Assembly: GCA_014762625.1 (NCBI GenBank)
Contig: JABURQ010000044.1
Coordinates: 1 to 64,000, forward strand
Reading direction: 5' to 3'
Length of the DNA stretch: 64,000 nucleotides
From: Planctomycetaceae bacterium
GTDB lineage: Bacteria; Planctomycetota; Planctomycetia; Planctomycetales; Planctomycetaceae
Shown here piece after piece: positions 57,109 to 64,000 of the stretch. The position numbers and the translations under genes were made by a program. Numbering within the stretch: position 1 is the first letter of the stretch; each line of letters starts with the position of its first letter. A model generated the notes under the pieces. The model ran no database searches. It saw only the letters and a list, made by a program, of their open reading frames with translations, and was not told the DNA's origin.

Positions 57109-57987
57109 CTAGTCGTCGTCGAGAAATTCCGATTCCTCGTGCATATCGAAACGTTTGGCGACTTCGGGATCGGTCGTGACTAATAAAACCTTCCCATCCC
57201 GAATCCCTCTACCGAGATCAACGAATACCCCTGAATCCTTCATGTCGGATAAGAGAGCGTCGTCTGATCCTGTCGCTTGAATGAACGATTCCAGCGACTC
57301 CACTTCCGCGATTGAATCGAGCGAGAGCGAATCGGGAACCGGCCAAAACCGGAGATACCGTCGCGGAGTCTCGTTCACACCCAGCCAAAGCTCGTCATAT
57401 TTGGATCTCACATAGGGATTCAGAACATCCGCATAACCTCGAGAGAGAGGAACTAACTTGATCAGTTCCTGTACATCGGCCAGATCTTTCATCCGATCCG
57501 CCCCCGACATCCCGGACGCCAGTTTGAGTTCAATCAGTGTCTTCAGATTGACGTAAGAGATGCCGTCTTCAACTTCGGTAACTTCCTGTGGAGCGGGAAA
57601 ACTGATGGGTTTCTCTTTTCCGTCACCTGGAAACGAACCACTCGTCAGGAATACAATGCGGACTCCCGATTGCGTATCGCGTAAATTTTTGCTGCGTTCG
57701 AAGGGAGGGGTGTAACCGAGGCCAGTCAGCTTTTCGTGAATCGTTTTCAAGTCTTCTTTATTGACGAGAATATCCACATCTTCGGTAAATCGGCGAAACC
57801 CATGCTTCGCGAGCGCCATCCCTCCGACGATAGAATAGGGAATCCCTAATTCAGACAAGCGCCCGGCAATGCGACGTAAGGTCTGATGCGTTTCGCTCGT
57901 CTCTTCAAAAAAACGATCCCCTTCACTCATGGCCCACCTCGGATCCTGATTGAGTCGCGATTCGTAGTTGATAACGACATCAGACAT
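57109..57987 (-). CDS. nucleotidyltransferase-like protein
   Basis: 292 residues. The NTase-fold start is clear: IPYSIVGGMALAKHGFRRFTEDVDILVNK, with a GG-type motif and the metal-binding D-x-D (EDVDI). This suggests the MNT/AbiEii type superfamily (also proteins called nucleotidyltransferase-domain or DUF6036). After it come helices and an acidic tail FLDDD. I see no HEPN or AbiEi-type partner beside it. It lies between PSD1 and DUF1501 in the same direction, with short gaps (57 and 16 bp), so it is probably co-transcribed. Confidence 0.75.
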   Translation of the reverse strand: MSDVVINYESRLNQDPRWAMSEGDRFFEETSETHQTLRRIAGRLSELGIPYSIVGGMALAKHGFRRFTEDVDILVNKEDLKTIHEKLTGLGYTPPFERSKNLRDTQSGVRIVFLTSGSFPGDGKEKPISFPAPQEVTEVEDGISYVNLKTLIELKLASGMSGADRMKDLADVQELIKLVPLSRGYADVLNPYVRSKYDELWLGVNETPRRYLRFWPVPDSLSLDSIAEVESLESFIQATGSDDALLSDMKDSGVFVDLGRGIRDGKVLLVTTDPEVAKRFDMHEESEFLDDD

Positions 57988-58044
57988 ATGATCGATCTCC
58001 GGAAGTAACCCGTTTGCCAGAGGTGGTTTCCGTTCGTTTCTCTA

Positions 58045-61000
58045 TTACTGCACGTAAATCAGTTCGCTGGTATTCAGTAACACGCGGCAGAAGGCTTGCA
58101 AGGAATGCTCTTCGATCAGTCCTCGACATTCCTCGAGTTCATCGTTCTTTGGTTCTCGCCCGTAACAAAGTGCGAACGCCCGCTTGATTTGTTGTTCGAG
58201 GTCGTCACCCGCCTCAGAGCGGAGACGTTCCGCCAGTGCGCTCGCCATATCGATTGTGAAATTGTGATTCAGGAGCGTGAGCGCTTGCAGCGGCGTGGTC
58301 GTTTCGGCCCTGTTGGGCGCGGAGAACGCACAATCAGGTTGATCGAACTCGGTCATCAGATCGACGACCGACGCGCGGGCATTCTGGTGATAGACGGCCC
58401 GGCGATAGGTTTCGGGACCGTGATTGTCGAGAGGCACATAAGTCGCCACATTGTCCTGCTGGTATTCGTAGAGACGGAAACCGGGGCCGCCCATGCGTTC
58501 GTCCAACTTGCCGGCAACCTGTAAGATCGTGTCGCGGATTTCTTCCGCCGAGAGACGGCGAGGAGGAAAACGCCAGAGCAGGCGAGAGTCGCCGTCGATC
58601 CGGGAAGCATCTTCGCGCCAATCGGATGATTGTCGATACGTTTGGGAAGAGACAATCAGACGATGGAGAGGTTTGAGACGCCAGTCGTTTTCGATCAGAT
58701 AATTCACGAGGAAATCGAGCAATTCCGGATGCGTGGGTCGTCCGCCCATGTAGCCGAAGTCGTTCGGCGTCGCCACGATGCCGGTTCCGAAATGATGCTG
58801 CCAGACTCGATTGACAAGCACGCGAGCCGTCAGCGGGTTTTCCGGACTCGCGATCCACTCCGCCAGTTCGAGGCGTCGTTGTGATTCGGAGGCGTCTTTG
58901 TTGACTCGATAAGTCGGCCCTCGTTCCTCCAGTATCGACAAGCTGGCGGGGACGACTGCGTCCCCTTTTTTCTGCGGACTTCCACCCAGAAAAATATGAA
59001 ACGGCCCCGGAGCGGCTTGATGGGTTCCGAGCCAGGCGGTCTTCAGCGGAGGCACGGAATTAATTTCATTGGTGACCTGCGCCAGTTCCTGATTGATGCG
59101 AGTCAGCTCGGCCGCCTGTTCGGGAGTTGGTTGGGTCGCCCGATCGATACGATATTGGCGATGAGCTTTGCTGACCGGTTTTCGATCGCGGCCGTTGGCG
59201 ACTTCCTGCCACGACTTTCCATCCAGAGAAACTTCGATGCGATACTCGGCGACGAATACGAACTTTCGATGGTCGGGTTTGGATTCTCCCAGTGCGCTCG
59301 AGAATGTGACGCGGTCGATCTTCGTCGGCTGGGCCAGTTCAATCGTGAGATCGTTTCCGGCGGCCAGAAACCGCTCCCCCGGTTTGCCGTCGATGGCGAG
59401 ATGCGGCCCATAGGCTCCGGGGAAGTCTTTAATTTCCCGGGCTCGACCGGTGGCTTTGCCTCCGTTCGCGGCAAGTGCCACATTTGTGGAATCGGAACTC
59501 GCCGACCAGACTTCAAATTCGTCGATGCGAAACCCGGACTTCGCGCCGAAATTGATGTCCTGCGAATCACAGATCAGGCGGACAAACTTCGCCTCCACGG
59601 GCTCGAATTCTTCGGTCGTCCCGCGCCGATCGACGGAGGGACGCGTCCAGTTTTTCTCCAGCGATAATGCTCCCGCCGTTTTACCGCGATGCGAGAGATG
59701 ACGTTCGTCGACGGGCTTCCGGTCTTCGCCGTTCGTCACTTCACGCCAGGACTCTCCATCGATCGATACCTCGATCCGATATTCGAGCGGCAGGCGGTCC
59801 TGGTATTGTCCTTCGCGATCGCGTCCCCAGACGACGCGGTTCACGTCCGTCAAACGGGGAAGTTCAATCTGAGCCCAGCCGGTCGTTTCGCGGCTGATCC
59901 AGCTATGTTGATTCCCGTGTTGACCGTCATTGAGATGTTCGATCTGATGAATCGGATATCCGGGCAACAACGACGAAGCGGTCGCCACGCTACCAGCCGA
60001 AGCCAGTGCAAGATTCTCGTCACTCTCCGGACCATACACTTCCAGTTCATCGAGGCACGGCTGGCTTTGATTCGCATGGGTGATCGTGAATCGAACGAAC
60101 TTCGCCGAGACGGTGGGAAATTCGTCGACATTTCGGCGGACGTTGACGGCAGGCCGTGACCATTCGTCATTCGATTCCCACAACCGCTGGGCAATTTCTG
60201 TTTTGAGCTGTTGTTGCTGGCGGGTTAACTCGACCTTTCGCTCGTTCAACGGCTTGATTTTCGCGGCGTAGGCCTGTTGTTCCTTGTCCGAAGCCCAGAC
60301 GCGTGAACCGTGTCGCACGCCGGCAAACGTCGCGTACCAACCATAGTAGTCTTCCTGAGTGAGTGGGTCGAATTTATGATCGTGACACCGCGCGCATCCC
60401 AGAGTGAGTCCCAGAAAAGCTTCCCCCGACGCCCGGATCATTTCGTCGATCGTATTCGCTCGAATCTGGGCCGCCGCCACCGGATCCTGATTCCCGACAT
60501 TGTCGTAAGGGCCGGCGACCAGAAACGCGGAGCCAATTTCGCGTGCCGGATCATCGGGTGCGATAATGTCTCCGGCGAGATGCTCGCGAATCAGTTGATC
60601 GAAGGGCTTGTCTTCATTGAAGGAACGAATGACGTAATCCCGGAACGGCCAGAGATCGTTGATGATTACGTTTCGTTCGAACCCGTTGCTTTCGCCGAAC
60701 CGAACCACATCGAGCCAGTGGCGTCCCCAGCGTTCGCCGTAATGGGGAGAGGCCAATAAGCGATCGACCAGATTTTCGTAAGCCTGTGGATCGGAATCAT
60801 TCACAAAGGAATTGATCTCTTCCGGAGTCGGCGGGAGACCAGTGAGGTCGTAAGTGACTCGGCGGATCAGCGTGCGTCGATCGGCGGGAGCGTTCGGAGT
60901 CAGATCCTGATCGCTCAGTTTCTGGAGAATGAAGGCATCGATGGGGTTGGATTTCCAATGCGGGGGAGAATCGTCGACAACCGGAACGGACACTTGTTCC

Positions 61001-61431
61001 AACGGCTGTAACGACCACCAGGACTCGTCGGCTTTGGATTTCTCTTTGACCAGTAGCCCGGCGGGCCATTCAGCTCCCTCGCGGATCCATTGTTTCAATA
61101 AATCGACTTCCACGTCCGAGAGAGCGTCGCCTTCCTTCGGCATCTCGGGCGACGTTCCGCTTTGAGAGACGACGAGATCGATCAGATAGCTGTTCTCGGG
61201 ATCACCGGCAATTACATAACCGTTCTCTTTGAGATCTGCGAACGTCTCCAGGGAAAGCTCCCCTTTCCGGTTATTCGGTGAGTGGCAGCGAATACAGTGC
61301 GTTTCCAGCAAGGGAGCAATCTGTCGTTCGAAGTCAATCTTCCCGTTCTCGCCTGTCTCCTCTTGAGCGGGAGTCGAGACGATGAACGAGGTCGCCAGAA
61401 TTAGAGCGGTGAGCGAGACCGTAATTCTCAT
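58045..61431 (-). CDS. PSCyt1/PSCyt2/PSD1 protein with two F5/8C-like domains
   Basis: 1128 residues. Signal peptide, then C46-x-x-C49-H50 (THCIRCHSPNNRKGE), DUF1549-like region (RWGRHWLDVVRFGESNG near 230) and a C-terminal DUF1553 region (LAEWIASPENPLTARV). Between about 430 and 770 are two discoidin-type beta-sandwich segments, e.g. FVRFTITHANQSQPCLDEL with PLEYRIEVSIDGESW, and VRLICDSQDINFG with EYRIEVSLDGKSW. The first PSD1 gene at 43335 has only a shorter, divergent insert, so this one probably binds a different carbohydrate or surface. Start ATG at 61431 is 30 bp after the regulator gene. Confidence 0.92.
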   Translation of the reverse strand: MRITVSLTALILATSFIVSTPAQEETGENGKIDFERQIAPLLETHCIRCHSPNNRKGELSLETFADLKENGYVIAGDPENSYLIDLVVSQSGTSPEMPKEGDALSDVEVDLLKQWIREGAEWPAGLLVKEKSKADESWWSLQPLEQVSVPVVDDSPPHWKSNPIDAFILQKLSDQDLTPNAPADRRTLIRRVTYDLTGLPPTPEEINSFVNDSDPQAYENLVDRLLASPHYGERWGRHWLDVVRFGESNGFERNVIINDLWPFRDYVIRSFNEDKPFDQLIREHLAGDIIAPDDPAREIGSAFLVAGPYDNVGNQDPVAAAQIRANTIDEMIRASGEAFLGLTLGCARCHDHKFDPLTQEDYYGWYATFAGVRHGSRVWASDKEQQAYAAKIKPLNERKVELTRQQQQLKTEIAQRLWESNDEWSRPAVNVRRNVDEFPTVSAKFVRFTITHANQSQPCLDELEVYGPESDENLALASAGSVATASSLLPGYPIHQIEHLNDGQHGNQHSWISRETTGWAQIELPRLTDVNRVVWGRDREGQYQDRLPLEYRIEVSIDGESWREVTNGEDRKPVDERHLSHRGKTAGALSLEKNWTRPSVDRRGTTEEFEPVEAKFVRLICDSQDINFGAKSGFRIDEFEVWSASSDSTNVALAANGGKATGRAREIKDFPGAYGPHLAIDGKPGERFLAAGNDLTIELAQPTKIDRVTFSSALGESKPDHRKFVFVAEYRIEVSLDGKSWQEVANGRDRKPVSKAHRQYRIDRATQPTPEQAAELTRINQELAQVTNEINSVPPLKTAWLGTHQAAPGPFHIFLGGSPQKKGDAVVPASLSILEERGPTYRVNKDASESQRRLELAEWIASPENPLTARVLVNRVWQHHFGTGIVATPNDFGYMGGRPTHPELLDFLVNYLIENDWRLKPLHRLIVSSQTYRQSSDWREDASRIDGDSRLLWRFPPRRLSAEEIRDTILQVAGKLDERMGGPGFRLYEYQQDNVATYVPLDNHGPETYRRAVYHQNARASVVDLMTEFDQPDCAFSAPNRAETTTPLQALTLLNHNFTIDMASALAERLRSEAGDDLEQQIKRAFALCYGREPKNDELEECRGLIEEHSLQAFCRVLLNTSELIYVQ

Positions 61432-61461
61432 CAGAAAACCTTTCCGACTTGGCGGAAAAAA

Positions 61462-62253
61462 TTATCGCAGACCGGGGGTGGGAGTCTGCTCGGCAAGAAA
61501 TGAGTCGAGATTCAATTGGTCGAGTTCCCGGCGACCAAAGAGATCCTGCACCAGCGCGTACCCCGCCTGATTCACGTGATAACCCATCGCGTCGGCGGCG
61601 GCTTCGCGATCGTTCTTGATAATTGCCCGGACGATCGCCAGATGCTCGTCGTTCTCTTCCATTTCAGAATAATTCGCGCGGGCAGCCCGCACGTTATCTC
61701 GAGCATCGCGCAATGTGCGATACAGAACCGCATATCGGTCGATTTCGTATCCCAGTCGCTCGTTACCGCAACGTTCCGCAAGAACCGTATGCAGTTCGTT
61801 ATCGAGCAATTTGGTTTCTTCCAGCCACGCTTCGTCACGATCCGCTGTGGAGAGACGCGAAAAGTTGGCCTCCATCAACTCCAGTTCGCTGGGTGTAAAA
61901 TGGCCCACGCAACCTCGCACCGCCTCACATTCGAGAATGCGACGCAGATGACAGATTTCCCAAAGCTGTTTCGGGCCGAACTCGCGAACTTCCGCACCAC
62001 GATTCGGTCGCAACTCAATGACGCCGACACCCGCCAGCTCAACGAGCGCCTCGCGCACGGGCGTCACGCTGACGTCGCACTCTTCGGCCAGATGTTCAAC
62101 GCGCAGCCGCGCTCCAGTTTCGTATCCGCCATTGAACAGTCGTGTCAGAATGAACCGGACGACCGCATGGCGACGGTTTCCATGATTAAAGCCCATGCGA
62201 CCGGCCTTATGATGGGAGAGGGATTGTGCATAATTTTTGTCAATTATATGCAT
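61462..62253 (-). CDS. GntR-family regulator (FadR/FCD type)
   Basis: 263 residues; a later start at 62196 (MGFNHGNRRHAVV) is also possible. The winged helix reads RLRVEHLAEECDVSVTPVREAL then LAGVGVIELRPNRGAEVREF. The C-terminal FCD-like helical domain (ICHLRRILECEAVRGCVG, ERYAVLYRTLRDARDN type helices) binds an effector, often a small acid or sugar derivative. It sits 30 bp upstream of the PSD1 gene on the same strand and is 38 bp after apt, so it may govern the carbohydrate-related genes. Confidence 0.85.
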   Translation of the reverse strand: MHIIDKNYAQSLSHHKAGRMGFNHGNRRHAVVRFILTRLFNGGYETGARLRVEHLAEECDVSVTPVREALVELAGVGVIELRPNRGAEVREFGPKQLWEICHLRRILECEAVRGCVGHFTPSELELMEANFSRLSTADRDEAWLEETKLLDNELHTVLAERCGNERLGYEIDRYAVLYRTLRDARDNVRAARANYSEMEENDEHLAIVRAIIKNDREAAADAMGYHVNQAGYALVQDLFGRRELDQLNLDSFLAEQTPTPGLR

Positions 62254-62291
62254 TCGTCAGACTCGATCGCAAGCAGATTCCCCGATTTCTC

Positions 62292-62825
62292 TCAGGTTTC
62301 GTCTGCATAGTGGATCAAGCTGAAACATTCATGAGGAGCGAGTTTTTCCCGACCGTTGAGGAAGTCGAGTTCAATCAGGAACGCGCATCCGAGGATCGTC
62401 GCCTGACTGTGTTCGACCAGTTTGACGCAGGCTTCCATTGTACCACCGGTTCCCAGCAAATCATCTAAAATTAAGACCCGATCGTCTTGAGAAATAGCGT
62501 CAGTGTGAATCTCCAGGGAATCGGTTCCGTATTCCAGTTCGTAATGAAACGCTTGCGTTTCAAACGGCAACTTTCCCGGTTTCCGAACCGGTATGAATCG
62601 AGCACCAAGTGCTAAAGCCAACGGAGCAGCGAAGATAAAGCCTCTCGCTTCTGCGGCCACAATCGCCGTGACTCCCGCGTCCTTGTACTTTTCTACGAAC
62701 TGATCGATCACCGCCTGAAAGGTTTTTGGATCGGCCAGCAGAGGAGTAATGTCGCGGAACATGATGCCCGACTTGGGAAAATCGGGAACATTGCGGATAC
62801 AGGCTTTGAATTCGGCTTCGTTCAT
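62292..62825 (-). CDS. apt: adenine phosphoribosyltransferase
   Basis: 177 residues, typical length. Motifs: GIMFRDITPLLADPKTF, AIVAAEARGFIFAAPLA and the PRPP loop VLILDDLLGTGGTMEAC. It makes AMP from adenine and PRPP (purine salvage). It is 66 bp downstream of hpt in the same direction, forming a small salvage operon. Confidence 0.96.
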   Translation of the reverse strand: MNEAEFKACIRNVPDFPKSGIMFRDITPLLADPKTFQAVIDQFVEKYKDAGVTAIVAAEARGFIFAAPLALALGARFIPVRKPGKLPFETQAFHYELEYGTDSLEIHTDAISQDDRVLILDDLLGTGGTMEACVKLVEHSQATILGCAFLIELDFLNGREKLAPHECFSLIHYADET

Positions 62826-62891
62826 GACGGGGACTCTTTGGTCAGAGAGAGTTCACAGTTTTTCACAGGTTACCCCAAGCGAAAGCGAAAT

Positions 62892-63437
62892 TCACTCCGG
62901 GATCACACGCACATCGGGCAGGTTTCGATAGAGCCCATCGTAATCCAGGCCGTAACCGACGACGAATTTATTCGGGATTTCAAAGCCGAAGTAATCGGGG
63001 GACAGACCCGTTTCGTTCCGTTCGGTCTTCCACAACAGAACGGCGGATTGCAAAGAGGCGGGTTGCATCGCGGAAATGATGCCGATCATCCGATTTAAAG
63101 TGTGTCCGGTGTCGAAAATATCGTCGAGCAGGAGAACGTGCTGCCCTGTAAGGACAGGCAAGCCCGAAATATCGACGGCCAATTCGCCCGCCGAAGTAGA
63201 AGCTCCCCGATAACTGGAGGCGTTCAAGAACTCCAGTCGCACGGGAATTTCCAGTCCGCGGATCAGATCGGACAGAAAAACAACCACGCCGGACATGATC
63301 CCCACCACGACAACTTCCCGGCCTGCGTAATCGTTGTTGATCGTCGCCGCCAAATCGCGCAGCCGGGAATCGATCCGTTCCCTGGTAAGGAGGACATCCA
63401 ATTGTTCGGCGGGAGGGTGATCCATGAACTGATCCAT
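62892..63437 (-). CDS. hpt: hypoxanthine(-guanine) phosphoribosyltransferase
   Basis: 181 residues. The type I PRTase features are present: VVVGIMSGVVVFLSDLIRG, LEFLNASSYRGASTS, and PRPP loop VLLLDDIFDTGHTLNRM. It makes IMP (and GMP) from hypoxanthine (guanine) and PRPP. It leads the salvage pair with apt. ATG at 63437 has a ribosome site region GAAG further up. Confidence 0.95.
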   Translation of the reverse strand: MDQFMDHPPAEQLDVLLTRERIDSRLRDLAATINNDYAGREVVVVGIMSGVVVFLSDLIRGLEIPVRLEFLNASSYRGASTSAGELAVDISGLPVLTGQHVLLLDDIFDTGHTLNRMIGIISAMQPASLQSAVLLWKTERNETGLSPDYFGFEIPNKFVVGYGLDYDGLYRNLPDVRVIPE

Positions 63438-63785
63438 CCGAAGTTGAGCACCATTCGGGCATCAGACTCTAATCAGCCGGCGGAAAAAAGTCGAATGCCC
63501 CAAAACCGGGTGTGACGTAACGATCGGTCAAGCAGCGCAGTTTGCACAGAATATGCGGCCCGAATTCGGGCGTCAAATGTTGCCAGAACGACACACATTC
63601 ACAGCTTTTGAGAACGGATTTACGTCGAAACTTCGCGCGCCAAGCAACGTCGTAGACTCCGCGTTGACAGCAACTTGCGCGAGAATTAGAGTTCCATCGT
63701 CAGAACGAAAATCCGACACCAACCAAGACACGGCGAGACACAACGGATTAACTCGTCGAAGCAACATTTTCAGCGAAAGATCGTT
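63438..63785. other. divergent intergenic region
   Basis: 348 bp between hpt and the gene cut by the right edge. No ORF with a proper start is seen; an antisense ORF 63573-63857 overlaps the next start and was rejected. Confidence 0.5.
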
Positions 63786-64000
63786 ATGAACTCTCGTTTC
63801 GAACAACATCACGAATCCAACTGGTGGTCGCAGATGTCGCGTCCTCATTTTCTGCATCCGCCGGAATCTCTGCAGGAGATCTCCCTTTCCGAAGAAGATT
63901 TAGAGCATGAGCTGGCTGCTGTCGATACCGACTTGCCGCTTTCGCTCCACTTACCGGAGCCGTTTGAGCCTCGCTACCATTACCCGGTCGTGATCTGGTT
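63786..64000 (+). CDS. unrecognised gene, 5' part only (cut by window edge)
   Basis: ATG at 63786; the frame stays open to the edge and gives 71 residues. It begins MNSRFEQHHESNWWSQMSR and contains LSEEDLEHELAAVDTD and the end PRYHYPVVIWF. The last stretch resembles the first strand of alpha/beta-hydrolase or esterase proteins (before the oxyanion loop), but too little is visible to say. Its codon use agrees with neighbouring genes. Confidence 0.65.
   Translation, partial: MNSRFEQHHESNWWSQMSRPHFLHPPESLQEISLSEEDLEHELAAVDTDLPLSLHLPEPFEPRYHYPVVIW

Noticed and set aside
57109-57987. AbiE-type toxin-antitoxin system
   Set aside because: Only the nucleotidyltransferase-like member is present; neither neighbour resembles an AbiEi antitoxin or HEPN partner.
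63573-63857. 94-residue leftward ORF at the right edge
   Set aside because: It overlaps the start of the better supported rightward gene and has no ribosome site or recognisable domain.

Overview
The window reads as a chromosomal segment of a planctomycete (phylum Planctomycetota, class Planctomycetia). The evidence is lineage-typical gene families: two large secreted proteins with PSCyt1/PSCyt2/PSD1 domains (cytochrome-c-like CxxCH near the N-terminus), each paired with a Tat-exported DUF1501 protein; a DUF1559 pseudopilin-like protein; a formylglycine sulfatase; an FG-GAP/VCBS protein; and an inverse-autotransporter-like protein with a beta-helix passenger. Coding density is high, GC is roughly 55% by eye, and GTG starts are frequent. 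I see no rRNA, tRNA, CRISPR array, transposase or integrase. Genus assignment is not possible from the sequence alone.

Layout. 1-1.1 kb is an AT-rich edge with a matrixin-like protease. 1.1-7.9 kb holds a lipoprotein, DAHP synthase, and pyruvate carboxylase followed 5 bp later by its likely activating enzyme, biotin ligase. 7.9-12.8 kb is a loose accessory region: two copies of a secreted protein gene 3.4 kb apart with a 364-bp block of perfect identity, small membrane ORFs, a GNAT acetyltransferase flanked by direct repeats, and a truncated TPR gene. 12.8-28.2 kb is mostly housekeeping or conserved unknown genes: an FtsQ-like POTRA protein, an HD hydrolase, a transglutaminase-like protein, an S1/P1-nuclease-like protein with an NPCBM-like domain, a methyltransferase with a CHAD protein, FabF, an MBL hydrolase, a 2OG-Fe oxygenase, a degenerate receiver domain and a divergent nucleoside-hydrolase-like protein.

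28.2-43.0 kb contains the VCBS-repeat protein, a SNF2 ATPase with a translationally coupled partner, two overlapping amidohydrolase-like genes, a sterol-desaturase-family enzyme, a WD40 protein, and a co-directional set of pseudopilin-like protein, lipoprotein, His-rich polytopic membrane protein and TPR protein. 43.3-47.8 kb is the first PSD1-DUF1501 pair. 48.7-53.2 kb is the 1523-residue outer-membrane-type protein, then a sulfatase. 55.7-63.4 kb reads leftward: hpt, apt, a GntR regulator, a PSD1 protein with two F5/8C-like domains, a nucleotidyltransferase-like gene, and DUF1501. The right edge cuts an unrecognised gene.

The most interesting signals are the apparent gene-conversion tract in the duplicated secreted proteins, the beta-barrel plus beta-helix protein with an abrupt codon-usage change at the domain junction, an FtsQ-type protein in a lineage generally reported to lack FtsZ, and several enzyme relatives whose catalytic residues are altered.
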